The position numbers and the translations under genes were made by a program. The notes beneath the pieces are model-generated. The model was not told where the DNA came from and searched no databases. It saw only the letters and a list, made by a program, of their open reading frames with translations. A stretch of 22,448 nt of DNA from positions 1 to 22,448 of IMG/VR virus record IMGVR_UViG_3300042905_005632; one strand, 5' to 3'. Below are positions 1 to 7,772 of the stretch, one piece after another. Position 1 is the first letter of the stretch. Each line of letters begins with the position of its first letter. The DNA comes from a virus.

Positions 1-291
1 TTAGTCTGGACAGGAGCAATAGTCGGGCGTCCTTTTGTTGATGAGCCAAACGAGCAGAATAGACCACCGCAAATAAAAGGTGATCCGAAAGCCGTACAAA
101 ATCCTCGCCCATTTGGGATAGAGACCCCGCAAGGCCCTGAGGCAACTGGTAATAGCTCGCCTGTTATTTTAGAAGATATCAACTTTACAAGTGATGATAT
201 ACCTCCTGTTTTACCTGATTTTGCCGGTCAGAGTGTTAGCAATATAGACGCACGAGAGCGTTTGGAATCGTTGCACCAAATTAAGTTCTAA
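1..291 (+). CDS. C-terminal part of an unidentified phage protein (5' end outside window)
   Basis: Reading frame 1 is open from the first base to a TAA at 289-291 and encodes 96 residues. The visible part is hydrophilic and rich in proline, asparagine and aspartate, and ends in a short charged helix-like stretch (ARERLESLHQIKF). I see no catalytic motif or membrane segment and do not recognise the family. It ends 4 bases before the first fibre gene on the same strand, so it is probably a co-transcribed late structural gene. That role rests on position only. Confidence 0.6.
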   Translation, partial: LVWTGAIVGRPFVDEPNEQNRPPQIKGDPKAVQNPRPFGIETPQGPEATGNSSPVILEDINFTSDDIPPVLPDFAGQSVSNIDARERLESLHQIKF

Positions 292-295
292 AGTA

Positions 296-2167
296 ATGGC
301 TAATAATTTTAATCCGGGTTTTGATAGAGAAAAAGCAGCTTTTATAGCGCTAGCTAATAGAGGTGAAGGACTCACTCCAATTAACTATTTATATGCAAAA
401 GAGGCTAGTTTTGAAAGTATTTTGTCTCCTGTTATTACCGGCGGTACTGCTGAGCTTTATACAATATATGCAACCGGTATTAACTCTGCGAGCATCACTA
501 ATACTGAAGATATTATTACTAATAGGCTAAAATGGAGTAATCCTTCTAATGATTATTATGTCGGCTTTACCGCCGGTAATCTAACCGGGAACACCATCTG
601 GAGATTACCGCTGCAGGATGGAACTGACGGGCAAGTACTAGCAACAAATGGCAATGGTATTCTATCGTTTATCGATGCCAGCGGAGGATCAGCACCAAAG
701 GATGCTACATATATCTTGCAGCAACCAAGTATCGATCTTCCAAACGCTCAAGCCTTAAATCAGCTAAATAATGGTTTAATGAAGAACAATGACGGTGTTA
801 TACAAATTGCTATCCCTGGAGAAGATTATTTAAGTACCGCCTTGCCTTCAGGTCAATTATTTATAGGTAATAGTTCAAATATTGCCACAGCGCAGCAAAC
901 CATTACCATTGATAACCTACCAAATTTAGGAACTACAAGCATTAACGTGCCTAATCCTCTTGATCCGATTAACCCTATTACAATTTCAGGAGGTAAAATC
1001 TGGCACGGCACTGATAGCAACAGACCGGAAGAATCTGATGCCTTATTAGTGTTAGAAGGAGATATTGCCTTAATTAATTTCAGGTTTTTTAGCGCTAATT
1101 TTATTCTTGGAAAAGGTAACAGCGTACTACAAACATTAATGCCGGGTTCACAATTTCTATCAAATCTCCCTAGCGGTTCCTGGATGCAGACAAGCAGCGC
1201 AGGAACAGGAGCGATCGTAGCAGCTACCATCCTAGAGAATCAACTATTGATGGGTGGTTTAAATAACGTGCCGGAAGCACGGCAAACTATAAATATTGCA
1301 AATCTACCCTCCTTAACTGATGGGAGGGTCTGGCAAGGGGACGCAGCAAATAGACCGGTAGAAGTCCAATTAAACCTTGCTCCAACCGATGCTACTTACA
1401 TAATAAAAACTCCGAATGTCAATTTACCTGAAGCACAGGTTTTAGAGGAACTAGGGATAGGAATGGCCAAGATTGTTGCCGGCGGAGCTTTTGCAATTGC
1501 AATTGCCGGCGAGGATTATGCAACTATTCAGCAGTTAGAAGAAATAGAGCAGCAATGCCAGCAGTATGCAGAGCAAGCGGCGACATCAGCAGAGGAGGCG
1601 GCGTTATCAGCAGAAGAAGCAGCAGCGTCAGCAGCAGAGGCATCAGGGTCAGCGGTAGAAGCTACGGCTGCGGCGGCAGAAGCTACGGCAGCAGCAGCAG
1701 AGGCTACGGCGGCGGCAGTAGAAGCATCGGCGGCGGCAGTAGAAGCATCAGGGTCAGCGGTAGAAGCTACGGCTGCCGCTGCTGCAGCTACTGTTTCTGC
1801 TTTAGCTGCGGGAATTTCAGCAACTAGTGCATCAAGTTCGGCTTCTGATGCTCAGCAGTCGGCAAATAGTGCCGCAAATTCTTCCTCAAATGCCGCTGCT
1901 TCTGCTTCTAACGCTAACATTTCCGCTGATAACGCAGCAAACAGCGCAAACGAAGCTCAAGCCTATTTAAACACCCTTTTAAATACCGGATTAACTCTGC
2001 AGGGAGACGTAAGCGGTGGTGGCTTATTAAGTATGCCGATTGTTACTACGTTTAAACCTAATCCGGTATTTACCGGTAACAGCTCAATGACTATGCCGGC
2101 AGGTAACAGCATGCAAAGACCGAATGCGCTAATTCCTGGAATGATCAGGTTTAACACTTCACTTTGA
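296..2167 (+). CDS. Phage tail fibre protein with alanine-rich heptad shaft
   Basis: A 623-residue fibre-like protein. Residues about 100-125 read WRLPLQDGTDGQVLATNG, a pattern common in phage fibre stalks. Two related modules follow: DATYILQQPSIDLPNAQAL ending GEDYL near residue 182, and DATYIIKTPNVNLPEAQVL ending GEDYA near residue 407. Each is paired with an LFIG or LLMG element followed by TI(T/N)I.NLP and IWHGTDSNRP or VWQGDAANRP. Residues about 426-558 are an alanine-rich seven-residue repeat. The C-terminus (MPAGNSMQRPNALIPGMIRF) matches the end of the next gene, so both probably carry the same tip module. The ATG lies 4 bases after the previous stop with only a weak ribosome site. Fibre architecture is supported by composition and repeats; the receptor is unknown. 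Confidence 0.85.
   Translation: MANNFNPGFDREKAAFIALANRGEGLTPINYLYAKEASFESILSPVITGGTAELYTIYATGINSASITNTEDIITNRLKWSNPSNDYYVGFTAGNLTGNTIWRLPLQDGTDGQVLATNGNGILSFIDASGGSAPKDATYILQQPSIDLPNAQALNQLNNGLMKNNDGVIQIAIPGEDYLSTALPSGQLFIGNSSNIATAQQTITIDNLPNLGTTSINVPNPLDPINPITISGGKIWHGTDSNRPEESDALLVLEGDIALINFRFFSANFILGKGNSVLQTLMPGSQFLSNLPSGSWMQTSSAGTGAIVAATILENQLLMGGLNNVPEARQTINIANLPSLTDGRVWQGDAANRPVEVQLNLAPTDATYIIKTPNVNLPEAQVLEELGIGMAKIVAGGAFAIAIAGEDYATIQQLEEIEQQCQQYAEQAATSAEEAALSAEEAAASAAEASGSAVEATAAAAEATAAAAEATAAAVEASAAAVEASGSAVEATAAAAAATVSALAAGISATSASSSASDAQQSANSAANSSSNAAASASNANISADNAANSANEAQAYLNTLLNTGLTLQGDVSGGGLLSMPIVTTFKPNPVFTGNSSMTMPAGNSMQRPNALIPGMIRFNTSL
1571..1969 (+). repeat. Tandem 21-bp (7-residue) alanine-rich repeat in the fibre shaft
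   Basis: Nineteen consecutive seven-residue units follow without a break in register, starting EQAATSA, EEAALSA, EEAAASA, AEASGSA, VEATAAA and ending DNAANSA, NEAQAYL. The middle units are nearly identical at DNA level and far richer in G+C than their surroundings. A 32-base stretch at 1640-1671 recurs exactly at 1745-1776, 105 bases (five units) later. Strict seven-residue spacing with alanine cores fits a trimeric coiled-coil shaft, known from phage fibre repeats. The near-identical core suggests recent expansion by slippage or unequal recombination. Confidence 0.85.
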
Positions 2168-2207
2168 TTTTATGGTAAAATTTATTAAGAAAAATAAAAG
2201 AGAAAAC

Positions 2208-2918
2208 ATGAGCAATAACTTAAATGACCATAACCTAAAAGCGCCATTACCGACACCTACCGGAAAACCTGAATTTACCGATGGAATAAACTGGTTTACT
2301 TTAGCAACTGAAGATTGGGTGTTAAATAACATTGCTACGATACCTGCCTGTTTAGTAGGAACTATTAGTAATTTAACAGCTATTTATGCAAATGGTACTA
2401 ATGGGACGGGAGCTACTTTAACTAATTCAGGAACGCAAACCGCACTTGTTATTGATGGAGTTGCTTTAGCTGAAGGTAATAGAGTCCTAGTTAAAGATCA
2501 GACAGCTGCTTTGCAAAACGGAATATATATAGTAACTAATATCGGTTCTACTACAACTAACTGGGTATTAACAAGAGCTGCCGACTTTGATTCTCCGTCT
2601 CAAATGGTTAGAGGTGATGTAATTAACATAATTAGCGGAACAGTAAATGCCGTAACTGCTTGGATGCTTACCGGAGCCGTTGCAACTGTCGGTACGGATA
2701 ACATTGTTTTTGCCGAATTATCGGAAAACAATATTGTAAGCATTGAGGGCAGCGCTAATCAAATAATAGTTACTGTAAATAATAACATAGCCACAATTAG
2801 CATTGCACCTAATCCTATTATACCAGGTAATGCAGGTATTACAATGCCTGGCGGCTCTACATCCGAGCGTCCTAACAATCCATTACCCGGTACTTTAAGA
2901 TTTAATACAGAAATTTAA
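2208..2918 (+). CDS. Phage tail fibre / receptor-tip protein
   Basis: A 236-residue fibre-type protein. After a short N-terminus it carries a module at about residues 55-175 with IYANGTNGTGATLTNSG, VDGVALAEGNRVLVKDQ, NGIYIVT and WVLTRAADFD. I know this recurrent module from phage fibre and tail-tip proteins. The C-terminus (ITMPGGSTSERPNNPLPGTL, then RFNTEI) repeats the tip motif of the preceding fibre. An upstream in-frame ATG at 2172 would add 12 basic residues. I prefer 2208 because MSNNLN resembles the MANNFN start of the preceding fibre and an AAAGAGAAAAC stretch precedes it, but neither start has a strong Shine-Dalgarno. Only 1 base separates it from the next gene. It probably forms part of, or assembles onto, the same adsorption apparatus. 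Confidence 0.75.
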   Translation: MSNNLNDHNLKAPLPTPTGKPEFTDGINWFTLATEDWVLNNIATIPACLVGTISNLTAIYANGTNGTGATLTNSGTQTALVIDGVALAEGNRVLVKDQTAALQNGIYIVTNIGSTTTNWVLTRAADFDSPSQMVRGDVINIISGTVNAVTAWMLTGAVATVGTDNIVFAELSENNIVSIEGSANQIIVTVNNNIATISIAPNPIIPGNAGITMPGGSTSERPNNPLPGTLRFNTEI

Positions 2919-2919
2919 A

Positions 2920-3105
2920 ATGAGCAAAAATAAAAGAATATTAACAAAACAAAAACCACAAGCTCAGCAAATTGTTAAGCTCGAGTATTATGATGGAGTA
3001 ACGTGGCAGACTCTTAGCGATGAAAGTTACGTAGAAGATAAATCATTGCAAATATGTTGGGATTTATTAAACGATGATACGGAGGTAATATGGCAACCAC
3101 TGTAA
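2920..3105 (+). CDS. Small hypothetical protein between fibre genes
   Basis: A 61-residue protein with a basic N-terminus (MSKNKRILTKQKPQ) and an acidic C-terminal half that contains YYDGVTWQTLSDESYV. The phrase G.TWQ.L is reminiscent of short tail-tip modules, but I do not recognise a family. The start lies 1 base after the previous stop. The stop overlaps the next gene by 16 bases, and that gene's Shine-Dalgarno lies inside this one, so the two are translationally linked. It could be a small fibre tip or a fibre assembly chaperone; this is position-based inference. Confidence 0.6.
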   Translation: MSKNKRILTKQKPQAQQIVKLEYYDGVTWQTLSDESYVEDKSLQICWDLLNDDTEVIWQPL

Positions 3106-4568
3106 TTGTCGGAGGTATAAAACCGAATTTAAAAATCTTAGGAGATACACAAAGATTTTTATTTGAATATCCTAATGGAATTTTGAGATTAGAAAATATA
3201 TTACCGATAGAATCTAATGTCATTAATTTAGACCTCGATCTACTCAATATTCAGGAGAAGGGATATAGAGCAGGTTTTTTTTCTGACTCTAGTAATATTA
3301 ATGGGACGTTTCATTTAAGTTCTCTAGAATATCAACAAAATCAGCAAAATTCCGGTATAATTGGAAGTTTTTTAATGACTTTTAATGAAAACAGTTCGGA
3401 TCAATTTTTATTCTATAAAAATATAAATGTTAATAATAACAGAATCTCTAATGTTGCGACTCCTGACGCAGACACAGACGCCGCTAACAAGATATTCGTA
3501 GTAGAGTACGTAAACTCTGTTTTACCGGTCAATACTGTTTCTTTATTAGGTGATATTACGGGGTCAGGAGTAACAGGAACACCTATCAATACTTCTTTAA
3601 GCAATGTGATTAATAAAACTACAAATCAGATTTTTAATTATACCGCTACCGGAAGTACTGCTGCAAGCTTTGATTTTGATTTAACTATTCCTAATAGTGC
3701 TAATCAAACCATGAAACTCCGAATGAATAGGGCTAATACTGGTAATGGAGCTGGTTATGAATTTCAGTTTTATGCACCAACAAATGGAATAGATACTCTT
3801 ACTTTTGGTTATAATTCAGGTAGTCAGTTCGGGGCTATCTATTCTATGGCTAATAATGCACAGGTTATTAATTATAACTATGCACTCAATATCAACGACT
3901 CAGGCAATTATAAACCTTACAGCGGGAGTTACGGTTACCTTAATTCAAGCGGCAACACGGGAACAGCATCAGGGCAGAATCCTTATTCAATTAACTGCAA
4001 TAATAGAGTCAAAGCTTCCGAGTTTGATTCCGTTTCTTCTATTAAAACCAAAAATATTGAATCTTCAAGCAAAGATATAGAAGAGGAAGCGTTAAAGATA
4101 TTTAGTAAAATACCTTTCTTTAAATACAGTTATAAAGATAAAATTAAAAATGGTGAGGGGGTAACTTTTGGGGTTATTGCCGAACCTTTAAAAGAGATTT
4201 TACCTGATTATGTCGTAGAGGACAAAAGTTTTGTCCCTAACATATTACAGTCTTGCCTAATTAAACCGATAACGGAATGTAGCTATGAATTGGTATTTAA
4301 AGAAAAATTAACCAACATTGAAGGGAGTAAACTACAGTTAATTTTACTTAATAAATCAGTTGAAGTAGAGATTTTAAAAACTACCCCAAAGCGGTTAATT
4401 ATTTCCTGCTCTGAAAAACTACCGGGCAACGGGTTTGCTTACGGCACTTTTGAAACCTGCCCGTCAGTTACCAAAAATAAACTTTTTGAATTATCAATGG
4501 TAGTATTAAAAAACACCTTAAAACGTGTAGATATTCTTGAAAGAAAATTAAAAAAACTTAAAAGGTAA
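3090..4568 (+). CDS. Tail fibre/spike with C-terminal S74 intramolecular chaperone
   Basis: A 492-residue protein with a strong ribosome site (GGAGG at 3081-3085, 4 bases before ATG). Residues about 112-143 contain NNRISNVATPDADTDAANK, the 'DAANK' signature common in phage fibres, and LLGDITGSG follows. The C-terminus from about residue 310 resembles the Peptidase_S74 / endosialidase chaperone: SSIKTKNIES (candidate autocleavage Ser317 with nearby lysines), EEALKIFSKIPFFKYSYKD, GVIAEPLKEILPDYV, and a terminal basic helix (about 466-492). The known family role is trimerisation of the fibre followed by self-cleavage and release of the chaperone, which here would leave about 316 residues in the virion. 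About 85 residues (KPITECSYELVF to ETCPSVTKNK) separate the two conserved parts, longer than in simple versions of the domain. Enzyme activity was not seen. Confidence 0.85.
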   Translation: MATTVIVGGIKPNLKILGDTQRFLFEYPNGILRLENILPIESNVINLDLDLLNIQEKGYRAGFFSDSSNINGTFHLSSLEYQQNQQNSGIIGSFLMTFNENSSDQFLFYKNINVNNNRISNVATPDADTDAANKIFVVEYVNSVLPVNTVSLLGDITGSGVTGTPINTSLSNVINKTTNQIFNYTATGSTAASFDFDLTIPNSANQTMKLRMNRANTGNGAGYEFQFYAPTNGIDTLTFGYNSGSQFGAIYSMANNAQVINYNYALNINDSGNYKPYSGSYGYLNSSGNTGTASGQNPYSINCNNRVKASEFDSVSSIKTKNIESSSKDIEEEALKIFSKIPFFKYSYKDKIKNGEGVTFGVIAEPLKEILPDYVVEDKSFVPNILQSCLIKPITECSYELVFKEKLTNIEGSKLQLILLNKSVEVEILKTTPKRLIISCSEKLPGNGFAYGTFETCPSVTKNKLFELSMVVLKNTLKRVDILERKLKKLKR

Positions 4569-4570
4569 AT

Positions 4571-4978
4571 ATGACAATAGTAAATTTTGGATATGAAAAA
4601 AAGATTATAACTCCTGATGAATTATTATCTTTAAAAGAAGAGCCTTTTGTTATTTTAGATACAACGATTTTAAACTGTATCATTCCTCATAGAATCGGCA
4701 TAAGAAAATTAAAAAATCTTGTGCCTTACAAGTGTCAAGGGGCAATCTTAAAAGTAATGCTTGGTGAACTTGTTTTTGGTGAAGTAAATACCATTGATTT
4801 TTTAGACATTTTAGAAGATCAATTTATCTTAATCAACGTCAATAACTGCAATCCTAAACCATATAAATCCGTATTAGGTTACCCTTTAACTTTAGTAAAT
4901 GATGGAGAAGAGTTGTTAAACGGCGATGCTGTTTTGGAAATACATGTTTTTTATTCTGATATAGGACAAGAAAATTAA
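4571..4978 (+). CDS. Hypothetical protein, late fibre cluster
   Basis: A 135-residue soluble-looking protein that I do not recognise. It is rich in leucine, isoleucine and asparagine, with alternating hydrophobic stretches (PFVILDTTILNCIIPH, AVLEIHVFYSDIG) that suggest a mainly beta fold. There is no signal peptide or membrane segment. The ATG is 3 bases after the stop of the S74 fibre gene with an AAAAGG ribosome site, so it is the last gene of that operon. A fibre-associated or assembly role is inferred from position only. Confidence 0.6.
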   Translation: MTIVNFGYEKKIITPDELLSLKEEPFVILDTTILNCIIPHRIGIRKLKNLVPYKCQGAILKVMLGELVFGEVNTIDFLDILEDQFILINVNNCNPKPYKSVLGYPLTLVNDGEELLNGDAVLEIHVFYSDIGQEN

Positions 4979-5026
4979 CGATACCGGAAACATAAATTTA
5001 TTATAACTTTACTAGGAGAAACAAAA

Positions 5027-5401
5027 ATGAGCGTTCAAAATTTGCCAAATTTAAAAATCGTAACTCAAACCCAAGTTGATTTATTATATTTTAATAGTGT
5101 AGTAGCACAAGTGTTTAGCCAACCTTCTATTTATGCTTCTATACCATCAGATGTACAATGTGTTAATCAGAATGGTAGTTATTTATTCGGTTATTATAGC
5201 CCTGCTAATCCAGAAACGCAAAAAGCATGGTATCTAGCTTTACAGTCTTCAACAACACAAACTATTGAAGATAGTAATAATTTAATTGCACAAGTACCAG
5301 AAGGAGCGCCAAAAGGCTCTGATCTAATAACTATTCTTAACACTCTTATTACTGATTGTCATTCAATTCAAGCTTTAATACCTCCCTTAGAAACATTGTA
5401 A
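5027..5401 (+). CDS. Hypothetical protein preceding patatin gene
   Basis: A 124-residue protein with a good Shine-Dalgarno (AGGAG at 5014-5018, 8 bases before ATG). The sequence is neutral to acidic with no signal peptide or membrane helix. Aromatic residues cluster in the middle (GSYLFGYYSPANPETQKAWY), and the C-terminal half looks helical (DLITILNTLITDCHSIQALI). I do not recognise a family. It sits 21 bases before the patatin-like gene and is separated from the fibre operon by 48 bases, so the two look like a unit. It could be a partner, regulator or immunity protein of the phospholipase; that is inference. The 48-base gap holds a -10-like TATAAC at 5002-5007 but no credible -35. Confidence 0.65.
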   Translation: MSVQNLPNLKIVTQTQVDLLYFNSVVAQVFSQPSIYASIPSDVQCVNQNGSYLFGYYSPANPETQKAWYLALQSSTTQTIEDSNNLIAQVPEGAPKGSDLITILNTLITDCHSIQALIPPLETL

Positions 5402-5422
5402 ATATTATCTATAGAGACTTTG

Positions 5423-6583
5423 ATGAAAATAGATAAAGTTCTTTCTTTTGATGGCGGCGGCATGAAAGGTTTATTTTCTGCTTATTTCATGAAATACTTT
5501 TGCCGTGATGCAGGCATACCAAGTAATCAGATATATAAATATTTTAATATTATAGCTGGGACTTCTATCGGAGGTATTCAGGCCTTAGCATATGCAAGCG
5601 GTTATAGTCCCGATGATATGATCGAGCTATTTTTAGCTCAACAGAATCCTTTAAACAACGGAAGTAACAACCCAAGTAGTATTTTTTATCCTCCTGTCTC
5701 AACATTGCAGAAAATAAATACCATTCTATATGGCGATCAAACATGGTATCAAAATACAAACTTAAAAGCCCTGCTAAATGCTAAATTTGGGCAAAGCAAA
5801 ATGTTTCAGCTAAAAACTAATGTACTAATTCCTAGCGTTGAAATCTATACAACGCAAGTACCAGATGTCGGCACTGATGTTAAAGCTTATCGTCCGGTGT
5901 TATATTCAAATATAAAATTCAGAGGGCTCGAAGGTCAGAATTATCTAGTTCAAGACGTAGCTTTATCAACAAGCGCCGCTCCTATTTATTTTCCAGCAGT
6001 AAATATTCCGGAAGTTACTACTCCTGATTCTAAATTTATTGACGGAGGAGTATTCCAGAACAACCCCGCAGCATTATCATGGGCTTATAACAATGCTATT
6101 AATCCTTCTGCTAATCGTACTTGTATTCTATCGGTTGGTACGGGGCTTGGGACAATAGGATTATTTGATCCAGTACCAGTGCCGCCTCCTGAATCTATAA
6201 AAAAATATCTTAATGAGTTTAGAAATTTTTTATTGTTACATAAAAATTATACAACAGAAAAAACAGAAGAAATCGTTAATTCAATCCTTCCTGATTTTGA
6301 AAATGTTTATTTGTTACTTGATTTAATATCATTAGGAATAAGTGGACCGCAAGAGGCGATTAATAAAATCTTGGAATTATTATCTTTGTATGGCACTAAA
6401 ATAAATAATCAGGATTTATTTTATTATCGTTTTAATACCATTTACGACTTAAACGAAGACACAGAACTTGATACTACTAATGCTGATTTTTTAAACTACA
6501 TACAAACAGCAGCAGAGCAGCAATATCAACAGGACGCCATAAAGATACAGCAATTTATTCAAAAATGTAATTTTCAAAAATAA
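5423..6583 (+). CDS. Patatin-like phospholipase
   Basis: A 386-residue lipid acyl hydrolase of the patatin family. All core elements are present: the oxyanion-hole loop DGGGMKG (residues 10-16), the nucleophile elbow GTSIGG with Ser48, and the catalytic DGG motif with Asp207 followed by VFQNNP. Patatins use this Ser-Asp dyad to release fatty acids from phospholipids. No signal peptide is seen, so secretion would need another route. An in-frame TTG precedes the ATG; I use the ATG at 5423. The C-terminal 150 residues are helical and unassigned. Rickettsia patatins (Pat1, Pat2) act on host membranes, and CapV-type patatins act in bacterial defence. No cyclase or CBASS gene is adjacent here. Its place inside a phage late region suggests cargo, or less likely lysis or entry. 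Confidence 0.92.
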   Translation: MKIDKVLSFDGGGMKGLFSAYFMKYFCRDAGIPSNQIYKYFNIIAGTSIGGIQALAYASGYSPDDMIELFLAQQNPLNNGSNNPSSIFYPPVSTLQKINTILYGDQTWYQNTNLKALLNAKFGQSKMFQLKTNVLIPSVEIYTTQVPDVGTDVKAYRPVLYSNIKFRGLEGQNYLVQDVALSTSAAPIYFPAVNIPEVTTPDSKFIDGGVFQNNPAALSWAYNNAINPSANRTCILSVGTGLGTIGLFDPVPVPPPESIKKYLNEFRNFLLLHKNYTTEKTEEIVNSILPDFENVYLLLDLISLGISGPQEAINKILELLSLYGTKINNQDLFYYRFNTIYDLNEDTELDTTNADFLNYIQTAAEQQYQQDAIKIQQFIQKCNFQK

Positions 6584-6591
6584 TTACATTT
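6563..6591 (+). terminator. AT-rich hairpin overlapping the patatin stop codon (possible terminator)
   Basis: A perfect 10-bp inverted repeat, AAATGTAATT at 6563-6572 and AATTACATTT at 6582-6591, encloses a 9-base loop containing the stop codon region. The stem is almost all A-T and is followed by ATACGATTTTT rather than an immediate T run, so termination efficiency is doubtful. Its position between the patatin gene and the next promoter-like block supports a boundary function. Confidence 0.35.
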
Positions 6592-6593
6592 AT

Positions 6594-6641
6594 ACGATTT
6601 TTAAGAGTTATAAGTACTTTGTGTTATAATAAAAAAGAAAA
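6594..6641 (+). promoter_or_regulatory. Promoter-like block, copy 1
   Basis: It contains TATAAT at 6625-6630 preceded by TGT (extended -10, TGnTATAAT) and a possible -35 TTAAGA at 6601-6606 with an 18-base spacer. The block is repeated at 9751-9798: the 17 bases TATAATAAAAAAGAAAA are identical, ACGATTTT starts exactly 31 bases before the -10 in both, and 20 of the 31 intervening bases match by eye. It lies 10 bases before the gene at 6651, whose ribosome site is AAGGA. It probably drives the 6651-9745 group. Confidence 0.65.
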
Positions 6642-6650
6642 AGGAAACAT

Positions 6651-7100
6651 ATGGCAGACTTATCAAATATTACCGCTTTAAGTGGTCTTACTATTACCAG
6701 TGATCAAACCACCGGAACTAATAATCCTAACGCTACTTTTGCTTTTCCTAGTGTTACCACTACGCAGAGAGATAAACTAGAAAACGTTACTTCTTACGTA
6801 GTAAATAATGCTACATATAAGGTAAAACCTGGCACTGTGATTTTTAATATTACGACTGGTTTTTTACAAATTTTTGATTTTGTAAATAATGCTGGGATAT
6901 GGCAAAACGTACTTTCAATAAATACAACTGCCACTGGAGCAGGTCTTACTAATGGAACACCTTTTGTATTTCCGTCCGGGCCGTCTACTTCCGTTGAAGT
7001 AGCCGTTAATCAGGTAAATGGTTTTACTTATTACGATACTACAAGCAACACGTTAAAAACTAGATTTAATGGAGGATGGAGAACTGTTACTACTGTTTAA
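6651..7100 (+). CDS. Putative virion / tail-tip protein
   Basis: A 149-residue, threonine- and asparagine-rich beta-type protein. The N-terminal part (ATFAFPSVTTTQRDKLENVT) and the C-terminal GFTYYDTTSNTLKTRFNGGW resemble the short structural modules at the ends of phage tail or fibre proteins ('...G.iyY.t..n.l...ngGW'). It follows promoter block copy 1 with an AAGGA ribosome site, and the neck adaptor gene follows 9 bases later. I do not recognise a specific family. A structural role is supported by composition and neighbours, the exact one is unknown. Confidence 0.6.
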   Translation: MADLSNITALSGLTITSDQTTGTNNPNATFAFPSVTTTQRDKLENVTSYVVNNATYKVKPGTVIFNITTGFLQIFDFVNNAGIWQNVLSINTTATGAGLTNGTPFVFPSGPSTSVEVAVNQVNGFTYYDTTSNTLKTRFNGGWRTVTTV

Positions 7101-7109
7101 AGTTAACAA

Positions 7110-7769
7110 ATGAATTATACTACTCTCTTTAACCAGATTATAGCTTATGCCAATAGAGGAGGTAGCATTGAATTTGCTACCGCCATTCCCTATTTTATTG
7201 AGATGGGACAGCAAAAAATCTGGAAGGAGCTAAATACTCTTGGTTTTCAAAAGGCATTTGACGGTCAGTTTCAGGCAAATAATGCTAATATCTCAAAACC
7301 TCCCGATTGGCAGGAAACTATCTCTCTAAGCTATGGAACGACTGACTCTTTATTTACAAACAATGTAATTTTATTTCCAAGAAGCTATGAGTTCTGCATA
7401 AATTATTGGCCAAATAGCGATACTGCTACTATTGATAATCCACCGCTATTTTATGCCGATAAAATACAACCGAATATTAAGCCTTATGATAGAATTTTTA
7501 TAAGCCCAACTCCTGCTCAAAATAATGTTTATCGGTTAATATATAATGGGCGACCCGACTTAATTACAAATGATAATCAAACCAATATCCTAACCGATTA
7601 CTACCCTGATCTTCTATTTTATGCTGCTTTTTTAGAGGCTCTTATTTATTTAAAGGATGATCAGAGAATGCCTGTCTATACAAAATTATATCAGGAAAGC
7701 TTAACGTCTGCTAATAATTTGACCAAAGATCGTTACATCGATCGCAGTGTAAAAAGAGATATAGGGTAA
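7110..7769 (+). CDS. Phage adaptor (neck/head-completion) protein
   Basis: A 219-residue protein. Its N-terminal helical part (YTTLFNQIIAYANRGG, then FATAIPYFIEMGQQKIWKEL) matches the pattern of podovirus adaptor proteins placed between portal and tail. The middle (FPRSYEFCINY, RIFISPTPAQNNVYRLIYNG) and the C-terminal helix (YYPDLLFYAAFLEALIYLKD) also fit that family, in which proteins bind a ring under the portal and are needed to keep DNA in the head. It lies immediately before the gp10-like gene (3-base gap), the order expected for neck genes. The family call is from remembered pattern, not a search. Confidence 0.7.
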   Translation: MNYTTLFNQIIAYANRGGSIEFATAIPYFIEMGQQKIWKELNTLGFQKAFDGQFQANNANISKPPDWQETISLSYGTTDSLFTNNVILFPRSYEFCINYWPNSDTATIDNPPLFYADKIQPNIKPYDRIFISPTPAQNNVYRLIYNGRPDLITNDNQTNILTDYYPDLLFYAAFLEALIYLKDDQRMPVYTKLYQESLTSANNLTKDRYIDRSVKRDIG

Positions 7770-7772
7770 TTT

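Noticed and set aside
853-1230. 125-residue minus-strand open frame inside the first fibre gene
   Set aside because: Shadow of the fibre reading frame. It is isolated on its strand and has no recognisable product.
1555-1827. Open frame of 90 residues, rich in Gly, Ser and Arg, overlapping the fibre repeat
   Set aside because: It is a frame-shifted reading of the GC-rich 21-base repeats. Its composition follows from the repeat and it has no ribosome site.
4979-5026. Dedicated promoter for the patatin cassette
   Set aside because: Only a -10-like TATAAC at 5002-5007 is present. No acceptable -35 or extended -10 occurs at usable spacing, and the repeated promoter-like block is absent.
5423-6583. 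Patatin as a CapV-type CBASS defence effector
   Set aside because: No cyclic-nucleotide synthase, Cap2 or Cap3 gene is adjacent and the partner protein shows no such motifs. Cargo or host-interaction roles fit the visible context better.
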